Position numbers and translations under genes: made by a program
Assembly: GCF_051014685.1 (NCBI RefSeq)
Contig: NW_027478440.1
Coordinates: forward strand, 1,240,001-1,304,000
Source: Ptiloglossa arizonensis
Lineage: Eukaryota; Arthropoda; Insecta; Hymenoptera; Colletidae
Length of the DNA: 64,000 bases
Direction: 5' to 3'
The notes under the pieces: generated by a model
Database searches by the model: none
The model's input: only the letters and a program-made list of their open reading frames with translations
Told to the model about the DNA's origin: nothing
Part shown: piece by piece, positions 44,398 through 57,819 of the stretch
Layout of the letters: the number at the start of each line of letters is the position of its first letter
Position numbering within the stretch: the stretch's first letter is position 1

Positions 44398-47300
44398 CGA
44401 TTAACGTAAAACGTATGACGTATTACATATTACGTATAACGTATAACGTATAACGTATAACGTATAACGTATAACGTATAACGTATAACGTGTAATGTAT
44501 AACGCATAACGTATAACGTATAACGTATAACGTATAACGTATAACGTATAACGTACAACGTTTAACGTATAACGTATAACGTATAACGTACAACGTATAA
44601 CGTATAACGTATATACTATAACGCATAAAGTATAACGTATAACGTATAACGTATAACGTATAACGTATAACGTATAACGTATAACGTATAACGTATAACG
44701 TATAGCGTATAACGTATAACGTATAACGTATAACGTATAACGTATAACGTATAACGTATAACGTATAACGTATAACGTATAATGTATAACGTATAACGTA
44801 CAACGTATAACGTATAACGTATATCGTATAACGTATAACGTATAACGTATAACGTATAACGTATAACGTATAACGTATAACGTATAACGTATAACGTATA
44901 ACGTAGAACGTATAACGTATAACGTATAACGTATAACGTATGATGTATAACGTATAACGTACAACGTTTAACGTATAACGTATAACCTAGAACGTATAAC
45001 GTACAACGTATAACGTATAACGTACAACGTATAACGTATAACGTATATACTATAACGCATAACGTATAACGTATAACGTATAACGTATAACGTATAACGT
45101 ATAACGTATAACGTATAACGTATAACGTATAACGTATAACGTATAACGTATAACGTATAACGCATAACGTATAACGTATAACGTATAACGTACAACGTTT
45201 AACGTATAACGTATAACGTAGAACGTATAACGTATAACGTATAACGTATAACGTAAGACGTATAACGTATAACGTACAACGTTTAACGTATAACGTATAA
45301 CGTATAACGTACAACGTATAACGTATAACGTATATCCTATAACGCATAACGTATAACGTAAAACGTATGACGTATTACATATTACGTATAACGTATAACG
45401 TATAACGTACAACGTATAACGTATAACGCATAACGTATAACGTATAACGTATAACGCATAACGTATAACGTATAACGTATAACGTATAACGTATAACGTA
45501 TAACGTACAACGTTTAACGTATAATGTATAACGTAGGACGTATAACGTATAACGTATAACGTATAACGTATGACGTATAACGTATAACGTACAACGTTTA
45601 ACGTATAATGTATAACGTAGAACGTATAACGTACAACGTATAACGTATAACGTACAACGTACAACGTATAACGTATAACGTATATCCTATAACGCATAAC
45701 GTATAACGTATATCCTATAACGCATAACGTATAACGTATAACGTATAACGTATAACGTATAACGTATGTCGCATAACGTTTAACGTATAGCGTATAACGT
45801 ATAACGTATAACGTATAACGTATAACGTATAACGTATAACGTATAGCGTATAACGTATAACGTACAACGATTAACGTAAAACGTATGACGCATTACATAT
45901 TACGTATAACGTATAACGTATAACGTATAGCGTATAACGTATAACGTATAACGTATAACGTATAACGTATAACGCATAACGTATAACGTATAACGTATAA
46001 CGTATAACGTATAACGTATAACGTACAACGTTTAACGTATAACGTATAACGTAGAACGTATAACGTATAACGTATAACGTATAACGTATGACGTATAACG
46101 TATAACGTACAACGTTTAACGCATAATGTATAACGTAGAACGTATAACGTACAACGTATAACGTATAACGTACAACGTATAACGTATAACGTATATCCTA
46201 TAACGCATAACGTATAACGTATAACGTATAACGTATAACGTATAACGTATAACGTATAACGTATAACGTACAACGTTTAACGTATAACGTATAACGTAGA
46301 ACGTATAACGTATTACGTATAACGTATAACGTATAACGTATAACGTATAACGTATAACGTATAACGTATAACGTATAACGTATGACGTATAACGTATAAC
46401 GTATAACGCATAACGTATAACGTATAACGTACAACGTTTAACGTATAACGTATAACGTATAACGTATAACGTATAACGTATAACGTATAACGTATAACGT
46501 ACAACGTATAACGTATAACGTATATCCTATAACGCATAACGTATAACGTATAACGTATAACGTATAAAGTATAACGTATAACGTATAACGTATAACGTAT
46601 AGCGTATAACGCATAACGTATAACGTCTAACGTACAACGTATAACGTATAACGTATACCCTATAACGCATAACGTATAACGTATAACGTATAACGTATAA
46701 CGTATACAATATAACGTATAACGTATAACGTACAACGTATAACGTATAACGTATATCCTATAACGCATAACGTATAACGTATAACGTATAACGTATAACG
46801 TATAGCGTACAACGTATAACGTATAACGTATAACGTATAACGTATAACGTATAACGTATAACGTATAACGTATAACGTATAACGTATAACGTATAACGTA
46901 TAACGTATAACCTATAACGTATAACGTATAACGTATAACGTATAACGTATAACGTATAACGTATAACGTATAACGTATAACGTATAACGTATAACGTATA
47001 ACGTATAACGTATAACGTATAACGTATAACGTATAACGTATAACGTATAACGTATAACGTATAACGTATAACGTATAACGTATAACGTATAACGTATAAC
47101 GTATAACCTATAACGTATAACGTATAACGTATAACGTATAACGTATAACGTATAACGTATAACGTATAGCGTATATCGTATAACGTATAACGTATAACGT
47201 ACAACGTATAACGTATAATGTATAACGTACAACGTATAACGTATAACGTACAACGTATAACGTACAACGTATAACGTATAACGTACAACGTATAACGTAT

Positions 47301-48121
47301 AACGTATATCCTATAACGCATAACGTATAACGTATAACGTATAGCGTATAACGTATAACGTATAACGATTAACGTAAAACGTATGACGTATTACATATTA
47401 CGTATAACGTATAACGTATAACGTATAACGTATAACGTATAACGTGTAATGTATAACGCATAACGTATAACGTATAACGTATAACGTATAACGTATAACG
47501 TATAACGTACAACGTTTAACGTATAACGTATAACGTATAACGTAGAACGTATAACGTATAACGTATAACGTATGACGTATAACGTATGACGTGTAACGTA
47601 TAACGTACAATGTTTAACGTATAACGTATAACGTAGAAAGTATAACGTACAACGTATAACGTATAACGTACAACGTATAACGTATAACGTATATCCTATA
47701 ACGCATAACGTATAACGTATAACGTATAACGTATAACTTATAACGTATAACGTATAACGTCTAACGTATAACGTATAACGTATGTCGTATAACGTATAAC
47801 GTATAACATATAACGTATAACGTATAACGTATAACGTATAACGTATAATGTATAACGTATAACGTATAACGTATAACGTATAACGTATAACGTATAACGT
47901 ATAACGTATAACGTATAACGTATAACGTATAACATATAACGTATAACGTATAACGTATAATGTATAACGTATAACGTATAACGTATAACTTATAACGTAT
48001 ATCGCATGACGTATAACGCATAACGTATAACGTATAACGTGCAACGTATAACGTATAACGTATATCCTATAACGCATAACGTATAACGTATAACGTATAA
48101 CGTATAACGTATAACGTATAA

Positions 48122-49454
48122 CCGTATAACGTATAACGTATAACGTATAACGTATAACGTAAACGTATAACGTGTAACGTATAACGTATAACGTATAACG
48201 TATAACGTATAACGTATAACGTATAACGTATAACGTATAACGTATAGCGTATAACGTATAACGTATAACGTATACCGTACAACGTATAACGTATAACGTA
48301 TAACGTATAACGTATAACGTACAACGTTTAACGTATACCGTATAACGAATAACGTATAACGTATATCGCATGACGTATAACATATAACGTATAACGTATA
48401 ACGTACAACGTATAACGTATAACGTATATCCTATAACGCATAACGTATAACGTATAACGTATAACGTATAACGTATAACATATAACGTATAACGTACAAC
48501 GTCTAACGTATAACGTATAACGTATAACGTATAACGTACAACGTATAACGTATAACGTACAACGTATAACGTATAACGTATATACTATAACGCATAAAGT
48601 ATAACGTATAACGTATAACGTATAACGTATAACGTATAACGTATAACGTATAACGTATAACGTATAACGTATAACGTATAACGTATAACGTATAACGTAT
48701 AACGTATAACGTATAACGTATAACGTATAAACGTCTAACGTATAACGTATAACGTACAACGTATAACGTATAACGTATAACGTATAACGTATAACGTATA
48801 ACGTATAACGTATAACGTATAACGTATAACGTATAACGTATAACGTATAACGTATAACGTAGAACGTATAACGTATAACGTATAACGTATAACGTATGAT
48901 GTATAACGTATAACGTATAACGTATAACGTATAACGTATAATGTATAGCGTATAACGTATAACGTATAACGTATAACGTATAACGTATAACGTATAACGT
49001 ATAACGTAGAACGTATAACGTATAACGTATAACGTATAACGTATGACGTGTAACGTACAATGTTTAACGTATAACGTATAACGTAGAACGTATAACGTAC
49101 AAACGTATAACGTATAACGTACAACGTATCACGTATAACGTATATCCTATAACGCATAACGTATAACGTATAACGTATAACGTATAACTTATAACGTTAT
49201 AACGTATAACGTCTAACGTATAACGTATAACGTATGTCGTATAACGTATAACGTATAACATATAACGTATAACGTATAACGTATAACGTATAACGTATAA
49301 CGTATAATGTATAACGTATAACGTATAACGATATAACGTATAACGTATAACGTATAACGTATAACGTATAACGTATAACGTATAACGTATAACGTATAAC
49401 GTATAATGTATAACGTATAACGTATAAACGTATAACTTATAACGTATATCGCAT
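48122..49454. other. Register-broken stretch: single-base indels beside the gap
   Basis: The 7-bp register, unbroken in my sampling up to 48115, breaks seven times here. There is an extra c at 48122, a six-base unit ending at 48163, an extra a at 48731, an extra a near 49103, an extra t near 49197, an extra a near 49331 and an extra a near 49428. The net shift is +5 bases. The first two cancel each other. The stretch is otherwise ordinary type E sequence. For instance, the 49-bp distance from cgtatat/cctataa to cttataa (49139 to 49188) equals that at 43515 to 43564, where no indel is present. I read this as consensus error at a contig end rather than biology. Confidence 0.8.
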
Positions 49455-49554
49455 NNNNNNNNNNNNNNNNNNNNNNNNNNNNNNNNNNNNNNNNNNNNNN
49501 NNNNNNNNNNNNNNNNNNNNNNNNNNNNNNNNNNNNNNNNNNNNNNNNNNNNNN
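49455..49554. other. Assembly gap, 100 N
   Basis: There are exactly 100 N. A round 100 is a common placeholder for a gap of unknown size, so the true missing length is probably not 100 bp. The left flank ends inside a type E signature (cgtatat followed by a truncated cgcat) and the right flank opens in type A sequence. The E-to-A junction is therefore hidden in the gap. The heptamer phase is 2 mod 7 just before the gap and 1 mod 7 after it. Confidence 0.99.
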
Positions 49555-51157
49555 GTATAACGTACAACGTATAACGTATAACGTATAACGTATAACGTAT
49601 ATCCTATAACGCATAACGTATAACGTATAACGTATAACGTATAACGTATAACGTATAACGTATAACGTATAACGTATAACGTATAACGTATAACGTATAA
49701 CGTATAACGTATAACGTATAACGTATAACGTATGACGTATGTCGTATAACGTATAACGTATAACGTATAACGTATAACGTATAACGTATAACGTATAACG
49801 TATAACGTATAATGTATAACGTATAACGTATAACGTATAACGTATAACGTATAACGTATAACGTATAACGTATAACGTATAACGTATAACGTATATCCTA
49901 TAACGCATAACGTATAACGTATAACGTATAACGTATAACGAATAACGTATAACGTATAACGTATAACGTATAACGTATAACGTATAACGTATAACGTATA
50001 ACGTATAACGTATGTCGTATAACGTATAACGTATAACGTATAACGTATAACGTATAACGTATAACGTATAACGTATAATGCATAACGTATAACGTATAAC
50101 GTATAACGTATAACGTATAACGTATAACGTATAACGTATAACGTATAACGTATAACGTATAACGTACAACGTATAACGTATAACGTATAACGTATAACGT
50201 ATAACGTATAGCGTATAACGTATAACGTATAACGTATAACGTCCAACGTCTAACGTATAACGTATAACGTATAAAGTATAACGTACAACGTATAACGTAT
50301 AACGTATATCCTATAACGCATAACGTATAACGTATAACGTATAACGTATAACGTATAACGTATAACGTATAACGTATAACGTATAACGTGTAACGTATAA
50401 CGTATAACGTATAACGTATAACGTACAACGTATTACGTATAACGTATAACGTATAACGTATAACGTATAACGTATAACGTATAACGTATAGCGTATAACG
50501 TATAACGTATAACGTATAACGTATAACGTATAACGTATAACGTATAACGTATATCGTATAGCGTATAACGTATAACGTATAACGTATAACGTCCAACGTA
50601 TAACGTATAACGTATAATGTATAACGTATAACGTACAACGTATAACGTATAACGTATATCCTATAACGCATAACGTATAACGTATAACGTATAACGTATA
50701 ACGTATAACGTATAACGTATAACGTATAACGTATAACGTATAACGTATAACGTATAACGTATAACGTATGTCGTATAACGTATAACGTATAACGTATAAC
50801 GTATAACGTATAACGTATAACGTATAATGTATAACGTATAACGTATAACGTATAACGTATAACGTATAACGTATAACGTATAACGTATAACGTATAACGT
50901 ATATCCTATAACGCATAACGTATAACGTATAACGTATAACGCATAACGTATAACGCATAACGTATAACGCGTAACGTATAACGCATATCGTATAACGTAT
51001 AACGTATAACGTATAACGTATAACGTATAACGTATGTCGTATAACGTATAACGTATAACGTATAACGTACAACGTATAACGTATAACGTATAGCGTATAA
51101 CGTATAACGTATAACGTATAACGTATAACGTATAACGTATAACGTATAACGTATATC

Positions 51158-51784
51158 CTATAACGCATAACGTATAACGTATAACGTATAACGCATAACG
51201 TATAACGCATAACGTATAACGCATAACGTATAACGCATAACGTATAACGTATAACGTATAACGTATAACGTATAACGTATAACGTATGTCGTATAACGTA
51301 TAACGTATAACGTATAACGTATAACGTATAACGTATAACGTATAACGTATAATGTATAACGTATAACGTATAACGTATAACGTATAACGTATAACGTATA
51401 ACGTATAACGTATAACGTATAACGTATAACGTATAACGTATAACGTATAACGTATAACGTACAACGTATAACGTATAACGTATAACGTATAACGTATATC
51501 CTATAACGCATAACGTATAACGTATAACGTATAACGTATAACGTATAACGTATAACGTATAACGTATAACGTATAACGTATAACGTATAACGTATAACGT
51601 ATAACGTATAACGTATGTCGTATAACGTATAACGTATAACGTATAACGTATAACGTATAACGTATAACGTATAACGTATAACGTATAACGTATAACGTAT
51701 AACGTATAACGTATAACGTATAACGTATAACGTATAACGTATAACGTACAACGTATAACGTATAACGTATAACGTATAACGCAT
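51158..51784. repeat. 1.66-kb-offset duplication, left copy
   Basis: The pattern of variants, including four cgcataa units alternating with consensus and then cgtatgt and tgtataa, recurs exactly 1659 bp (237 units) downstream at 52817-53443. The match extends to the left of these limits; I did not fix the outer edges. Confidence 0.82.
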
Positions 51785-52816
51785 AACGTATAGCGTATAA
51801 CGTATAACGTATAACGTATAACGTCCAACGTATAACGTATAACGTATAACGTATAACGTATAACGTACAACGTATTACGTATAACGTATAACGTATAACG
51901 TATAACGTATAACGTATAACGTATAACGTATAACGTATAACGTATAACGTATAACGTATAACGTATAACGTATAACGTATAACGTATAACGTATATCGTA
52001 TAGCGTATAACGTATAACGTATAACGTATAACGTCCAACGTATAACGTATAACGTATAATGTATAACGTATAACGTACAACGTATAACGTATAACGTATA
52101 TCCTATAACGCATAACGTATAACGTATAACGTATAACGTATAACGTATAACGTATAACGTATAACGTATAACGTATAACGTATAACGTATAACGTATAAC
52201 GTATAACGTATGTCGTATAACGTATAACGTATAACGTATAACGTATAACGTATAACGTATAACGTATAATGTATAACGTATAACGTATAACGTATAACGT
52301 ATAACGTATAACGTATAACGTATAACGTATAACGTATAACGTATAACGTATAACGTATAACGTATAACGTATAACGTATAACGTACAACGTATAACGTAT
52401 AACGTATAACGTATAACGCATAACGTATAGCGTATAACGTATAACGTATAACGTATAACGTCCAACGTATAACGTATAACGTATAATGTATAACGTATAA
52501 CGTATAACGTATAACGTATAACGTATAACGTATAACGTATAACGTATAACGTATAACGTATATCCTATAACGCATAACGTATAACGTATAACGTATAACG
52601 CATAACGTATAACGCATAACGTATAACGCGTAACGTATAACGCATATCGTATAACGTATAACGTATAACGTATAACGTATAACGTATAACGTATGTCGTA
52701 TAACGTATAACGTATAACGTATAACGTACAACGTATAACGTATAACGTATAGCGTATAACGTATAACGTATAACGTATAACGTATAACGTATAACGTATA
52801 ACGTATAACGTATATC

Positions 52817-53443
52817 CTATAACGCATAACGTATAACGTATAACGTATAACGCATAACGTATAACGCATAACGTATAACGCATAACGTATAACGCATAAC
52901 GTATAACGTATAACGTATAACGTATAACGTATAACGTATAACGTATGTCGTATAACGTATAACGTATAACGTATAACGTATAACGTATAACGTATAACGT
53001 ATAACGTATAATGTATAACGTATAACGTATAACGTATAACGTATAACGTATAACGTATAACGTATAACGTATAACGTATAACGTATAACGTATAACGTAT
53101 AACGTATAACGTATAACGTACAACGTATAACGTATAACGTATAACGTATAACGTATATCCTATAACGCATAACGTATAACGTATAACGTATAACGTATAA
53201 CGTATAACGTATAACGTATAACGTATAACGTATAACGTATAACGTATAACGTATAACGTATAACGTATAACGTATGTCGTATAACGTATAACGTATAACG
53301 TATAACGTATAACGTATAACGTATAACGTATAACGTATAACGTATAACGTATAACGTATAACGTATAACGTATAACGTATAACGTATAACGTATAACGTA
53401 TAACGTACAACGTATAACGTATAACGTATAACGTATAACGCAT
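52817..53443. repeat. 1.66-kb-offset duplication, right copy
   Basis: This is the partner of 51158-51784 at offset 1659. The same minus-strand repeat pattern is read over the full length of both copies. Confidence 0.82.
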
Positions 53444-56400
53444 AACGTATAGCGTATAACGTATAACGTATAACGTATAACGTCCAACGTATAACGTATA
53501 ACGTATAACGTATAAAGTATAACGTACAACGTATAACGTATAACGTATATCCTATAACGCATAACGTATAACGTATAACGTATAACGTATAACGTATAAC
53601 GTATAACGTATAAAGTATGACGTATAACGTATAACGTATAACGTATAACGTATAACGTATAACGTATAACGTATAACGTATAACGTATAACGTATAACGT
53701 ATAACGTATAACGTATAACGTATAACGTATAACGTATAACGTATAACGTATAGCGTATAACGTATAACGTATAACGATTAACGTAAAACGTATGACGTAT
53801 TACATATTACGTATAACGTATAACGTATAACGTATAACGTATAACGTATAACGTATAACGTATAACGTATAACGTATAACGTATAACGTATAACGCATAA
53901 CGTATAACGTATAACGTATAACGTATAACGCATAACGTATAACGTATAACGTATAACGTATAACGTATAACGTATAACGTACAACGTTTAACGTATAACG
54001 TATAACGTAGAACGTAGAACGTATAACGTATAACGTATAACGTATAACGTATGACGTATAACTTGTAACGTACAACGTTTAACGTATAATGTATAACGTA
54101 GAACGTATAACGTACAACGTATAACGTATAACGTACAACGTATAACGTATAACGTATATCCTATAACGCATAACGTATAACGTATAACGTATAACGTATA
54201 ACGTATAACGTATAACGTATAACGTATAACGTATAACGTATAACGTATAACGTACTACGTATAACGTATAACGTATAACGTATAACGTATAGCGTATAAC
54301 GTATAACGTATAACGTCTAACGTCCAACGTATAACGTATAACGTATAACGTATAACGTGTAACGTATAACGTATAACGTATAACGTATAACGTACAACGT
54401 ATAACGTATAACGTATAACGTATAACGTATAACGTATAACGTATAACGTATAACGTATAACGTATAACGTATAACGTATAACGTATAACGTATAACGTAT
54501 AACGCATAGCGTATAACATATAACGTATAACGATTAACGTAAAACGTATGACGTATTACATATTACGTATAACGTATAACGTATAACGTATAACGTATAA
54601 CGTATAACGTATAACGTATAACGTATAACGTATAACGTATAACGTATAACCTATAACGTATAACGTATAACGTATAACGCATAACGTATAACGTATAACG
54701 TATAACGTATAACGTATAACGTATAACGTACAACGTTTAACGTATAACGTATAACGTATAACGTAGAACGTATAACGTATAACGTATAACGTATAACGTA
54801 TAACGTATGACGTATAACGTATAACGTACAACGTTTAACGTATAATGTATAACGTAGAACGTTTAGCGTACAACGTATAACGTATAACGTACAACGTATA
54901 ACGTGTAACGTATATCCTATAACGCATAACGTATAACGTATAACGTATAACGTATAACGTATAACGTATAACGTATGTCGTATAACGTATAACGTATAAC
55001 GTATAACGTATAACGTAAAACGTATAACGTATAACGTATAATGTATAACGTATAACGTATAACGTATAACGTATAACGTATAACGTATAACGTATAACGT
55101 ATAACGTATAACGTATAACGTATAACGTATAACGTATAACGTATAACGTATAACGTATAACGTACAACGTATAACGTATAACGTATAACGTATAACGTAT
55201 ATCCTATAACGCATAACGTATAACGTATAACGTATAACGTATAACGTATAACGTATAACGTATAACGTATAACGTATAACGTATAACGTATAACGTATAA
55301 CGTATAACGTATAACGTATAACGTATAACGTATAACGTATGTCGTATAACGTATAACGTATAACGTATAACGTATAACGTATAACGTATAACGTATAACG
55401 TATAACGTATAACGTATAACGTATAACGTATAACGTATAACGTATAACGTATAACGTATAACGTATAACGTATAACGTATAACGTATAACGTACAACGTA
55501 TAACGTATAACGTATAACGTATAACGCATAACGTATAGCGTATAACGTATAACGTATAACGTATAACGTCCAACGTATAACGTATGACGTATAACGTATA
55601 AAGTATAACGTACAACGTATAACGTATAACGTATATCCTATAACGCATAACGTATAACGTATAACGTATAACGTATAACGTATAACGTATAACGTATAAA
55701 GTATGACGTATAACGTATAACGTATAACGTATAACGTATAACGTATAACGTATAACGTATAACGTATAACGTATAACGTATAACGTATAACGCATAACGT
55801 ATAACGTATAACGTATAACGTATAACGCATAACGTATAACGTATAACGTATAACGTATAACGTATATCGTATAACGTACAACGTTTAACGTATAACGTAT
55901 AACGTAGAACGTATAACGTATAACGTATAACGTATAACGTATGACGTATAACTTATATCGTACAACGTTTAACGTATAATGTATAACGTAGAACGTATAA
56001 CGTACAACGTATAACGTATAACGTACAACGTATAACGTATAACGTATATCCTATAACGCATAACGTATAACGTATAACGTATAACGTATAACGTATAACG
56101 TATAACGTATAACGTATAACGTATAACGTATAACGTATAACGTATAACGTATAACGTACTACGTATAACGTATAACGTATAACGTATAACGTATAGCGTA
56201 TAACGTATAACGTATAACGTCTAACGTCCAACGTATAACGTATAACGTACAACGTATAACGTATAACGTACAACGTTTAACGTATACCGTATAACGAATA
56301 ACGTATAACGTATATCGCATGACGTATAACATATAACGTATAACGTATAGCGTATAACGTATAAAGTATAACGTATAACGTATAACGTACAACGTCTAAC

Positions 56401-57819
56401 GTATAACGTATAACGTATAACGTACAACGTATAACGTATAACGTACAACGTATAACGTATAACGTATAACGTATAACGTATAACGTATAACGTATGACGT
56501 ATAACGTATTACGAATAACGTATAACGTATAACGTATAACGTATAACGTATAACGTATAACGTATAACGTATAACGTATAACGTATAACGTATAACGCAT
56601 AACGTATAACGCATAACGTATAACGTATAACGTATAACGTACAACGTATAACGTATAACGTATAACGTATAACGTATAACGTATAATGTATAACGTATAA
56701 CGTATAACGTATAACGTATAACGTATGACGTATAACGTATTACGAATAACGTATAACGTATAACGTATAACGTATAACGTATAACGTATAACGTATAACG
56801 TATAACGTATAACGCATAACGTATAACGCATAACGTATAACGCATAACGTATAACGTACAACGTATAACGTACAACGTATAACGTATAACGTATAACGTA
56901 TAACGTATAACGTATAACGTATAACGTATAACGTATAACGTATAACGTATAACGTATAACGTATAACGTATAACGTATAACGTATAACGTATAACGTATA
57001 ACGTATAACGTATAACGTATAACGTATAACGTATAACGTATAACGTATAACGTATAACGTATAACGTATAACGTATAACGTATAACGTATAACGTATAAC
57101 GTATAACGTATAACGTATAACGTATAACGTATAACGTATAGCGTATAACGTATAACGTATAACGTATAGCGTATAACGTATAACGTATAACGTATAGCGT
57201 ATAACGTATAACGTATAACGTATAACGTATAACGTATAACGTATAACGTATAACGTATAACGTACTACGTATAACGTATAACGTATAACGTATAACGTAT
57301 AGCGTATAACGTATAACGTATAACGTCTAACGTCCAACGTATAACGTATAACGTACAACGTATAACGTATAACGTACAACGTTTAACGTATACCGTATAA
57401 CGAATAACGTATAACGTATATCGCATGACGTATAACATATAACGTATAACGTATAGCGTATAACGTATAAAGTATAACGTATAACGTATAACGTACAACG
57501 TCTAACGTATAACGTATAACGTATAACGTACAACGTATAACGTATAACGTACAACGTATAACGTATAACGTATAACGTATAACGTATAACGTATAACGTA
57601 TGACGTATAACGTATTACGAATAACGTATAACGTATAACGTATAACGTATAACGTATAACGTATAACGTATAACGTATAACGTATAACGTATAACGTATA
57701 ACGCATAACGTATAACGCATAACGTATAACGTATAACGTATAACGTACAACGTATAACGTATAACGTATAACGCATAACGTATAACGTATAACGTATAAC
57801 GTATAACGTATAACGTATA
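53260..57819. repeat. 6.18-kb-offset duplication, left copy
   Basis: From the B tag at 53775 through the second tag at 54531 to about 57.8 kb, the variant pattern repeats at 59.95-64.0 kb. The offset is 6174 at the left (tags 53775 and 59949) and exactly 6181 from 54006 on (54531/60712, 56274/62455, 57380/63561). It contains a nested 1106-bp duplication (56159-56554 against 57265-57660) and a cgtacta unit near 56157. Differences from the other copy are few; for example a cgcataa unit at 57772 is consensus in the right copy. The match starts weakly near 53.26 kb, where a cgtatgt unit at 53271 pairs with 59424. Confidence 0.9.

Larger units (their letters stand above)
38483..48121. repeat. Type E higher-order block
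   Basis: B tags at 38483, 39358, 40044, 40674, 42529, 44398, 45868 and 47366 are combined with units not typical of the B blocks. These are tgtttaa, a cgtgtaa-tgtataa pair, catataa after cgtatgt, and cttataa followed by cgtatat and cgcatga. Four cgcaaaa units (39288, 39974, 41976 and 43845) are private to this block. Tag spacing changes from 630-875 bp on the left to 1470-1869 bp on the right. The block contains the clean 1.87-kb tandem HOR pair at 40674-44397. Its right end is disturbed by single-base indels and then lost in the gap. Confidence 0.78.
49555..53774. repeat. Type A higher-order block, copy 2
   Basis: This block uses the type A signatures and resembles the 3.8-10.4 kb region. 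The rare cgaataa unit at 49939 corresponds to those at 4435 and 8523. The cgtccaa-then-cgtctaa pair at 50240 corresponds to 4722 and 8810, although at 8810 a private change turns the first unit into cgtccat. Alternating cgcataa/cgtataa dimers lie near 50.94, 51.19, 52.60 and 52.85 kb. An internal duplication at offset 1659 links 51158-51784 with 52817-53443. The block gives way to the B tag at 53775. Confidence 0.8.

Noticed and set aside
48122..48163. An insertion-deletion pair read as a biological frame correction
   Set aside because: No reading frame needs restoring, and the pair lies in the indel-rich contig end, so random consensus error is simpler.
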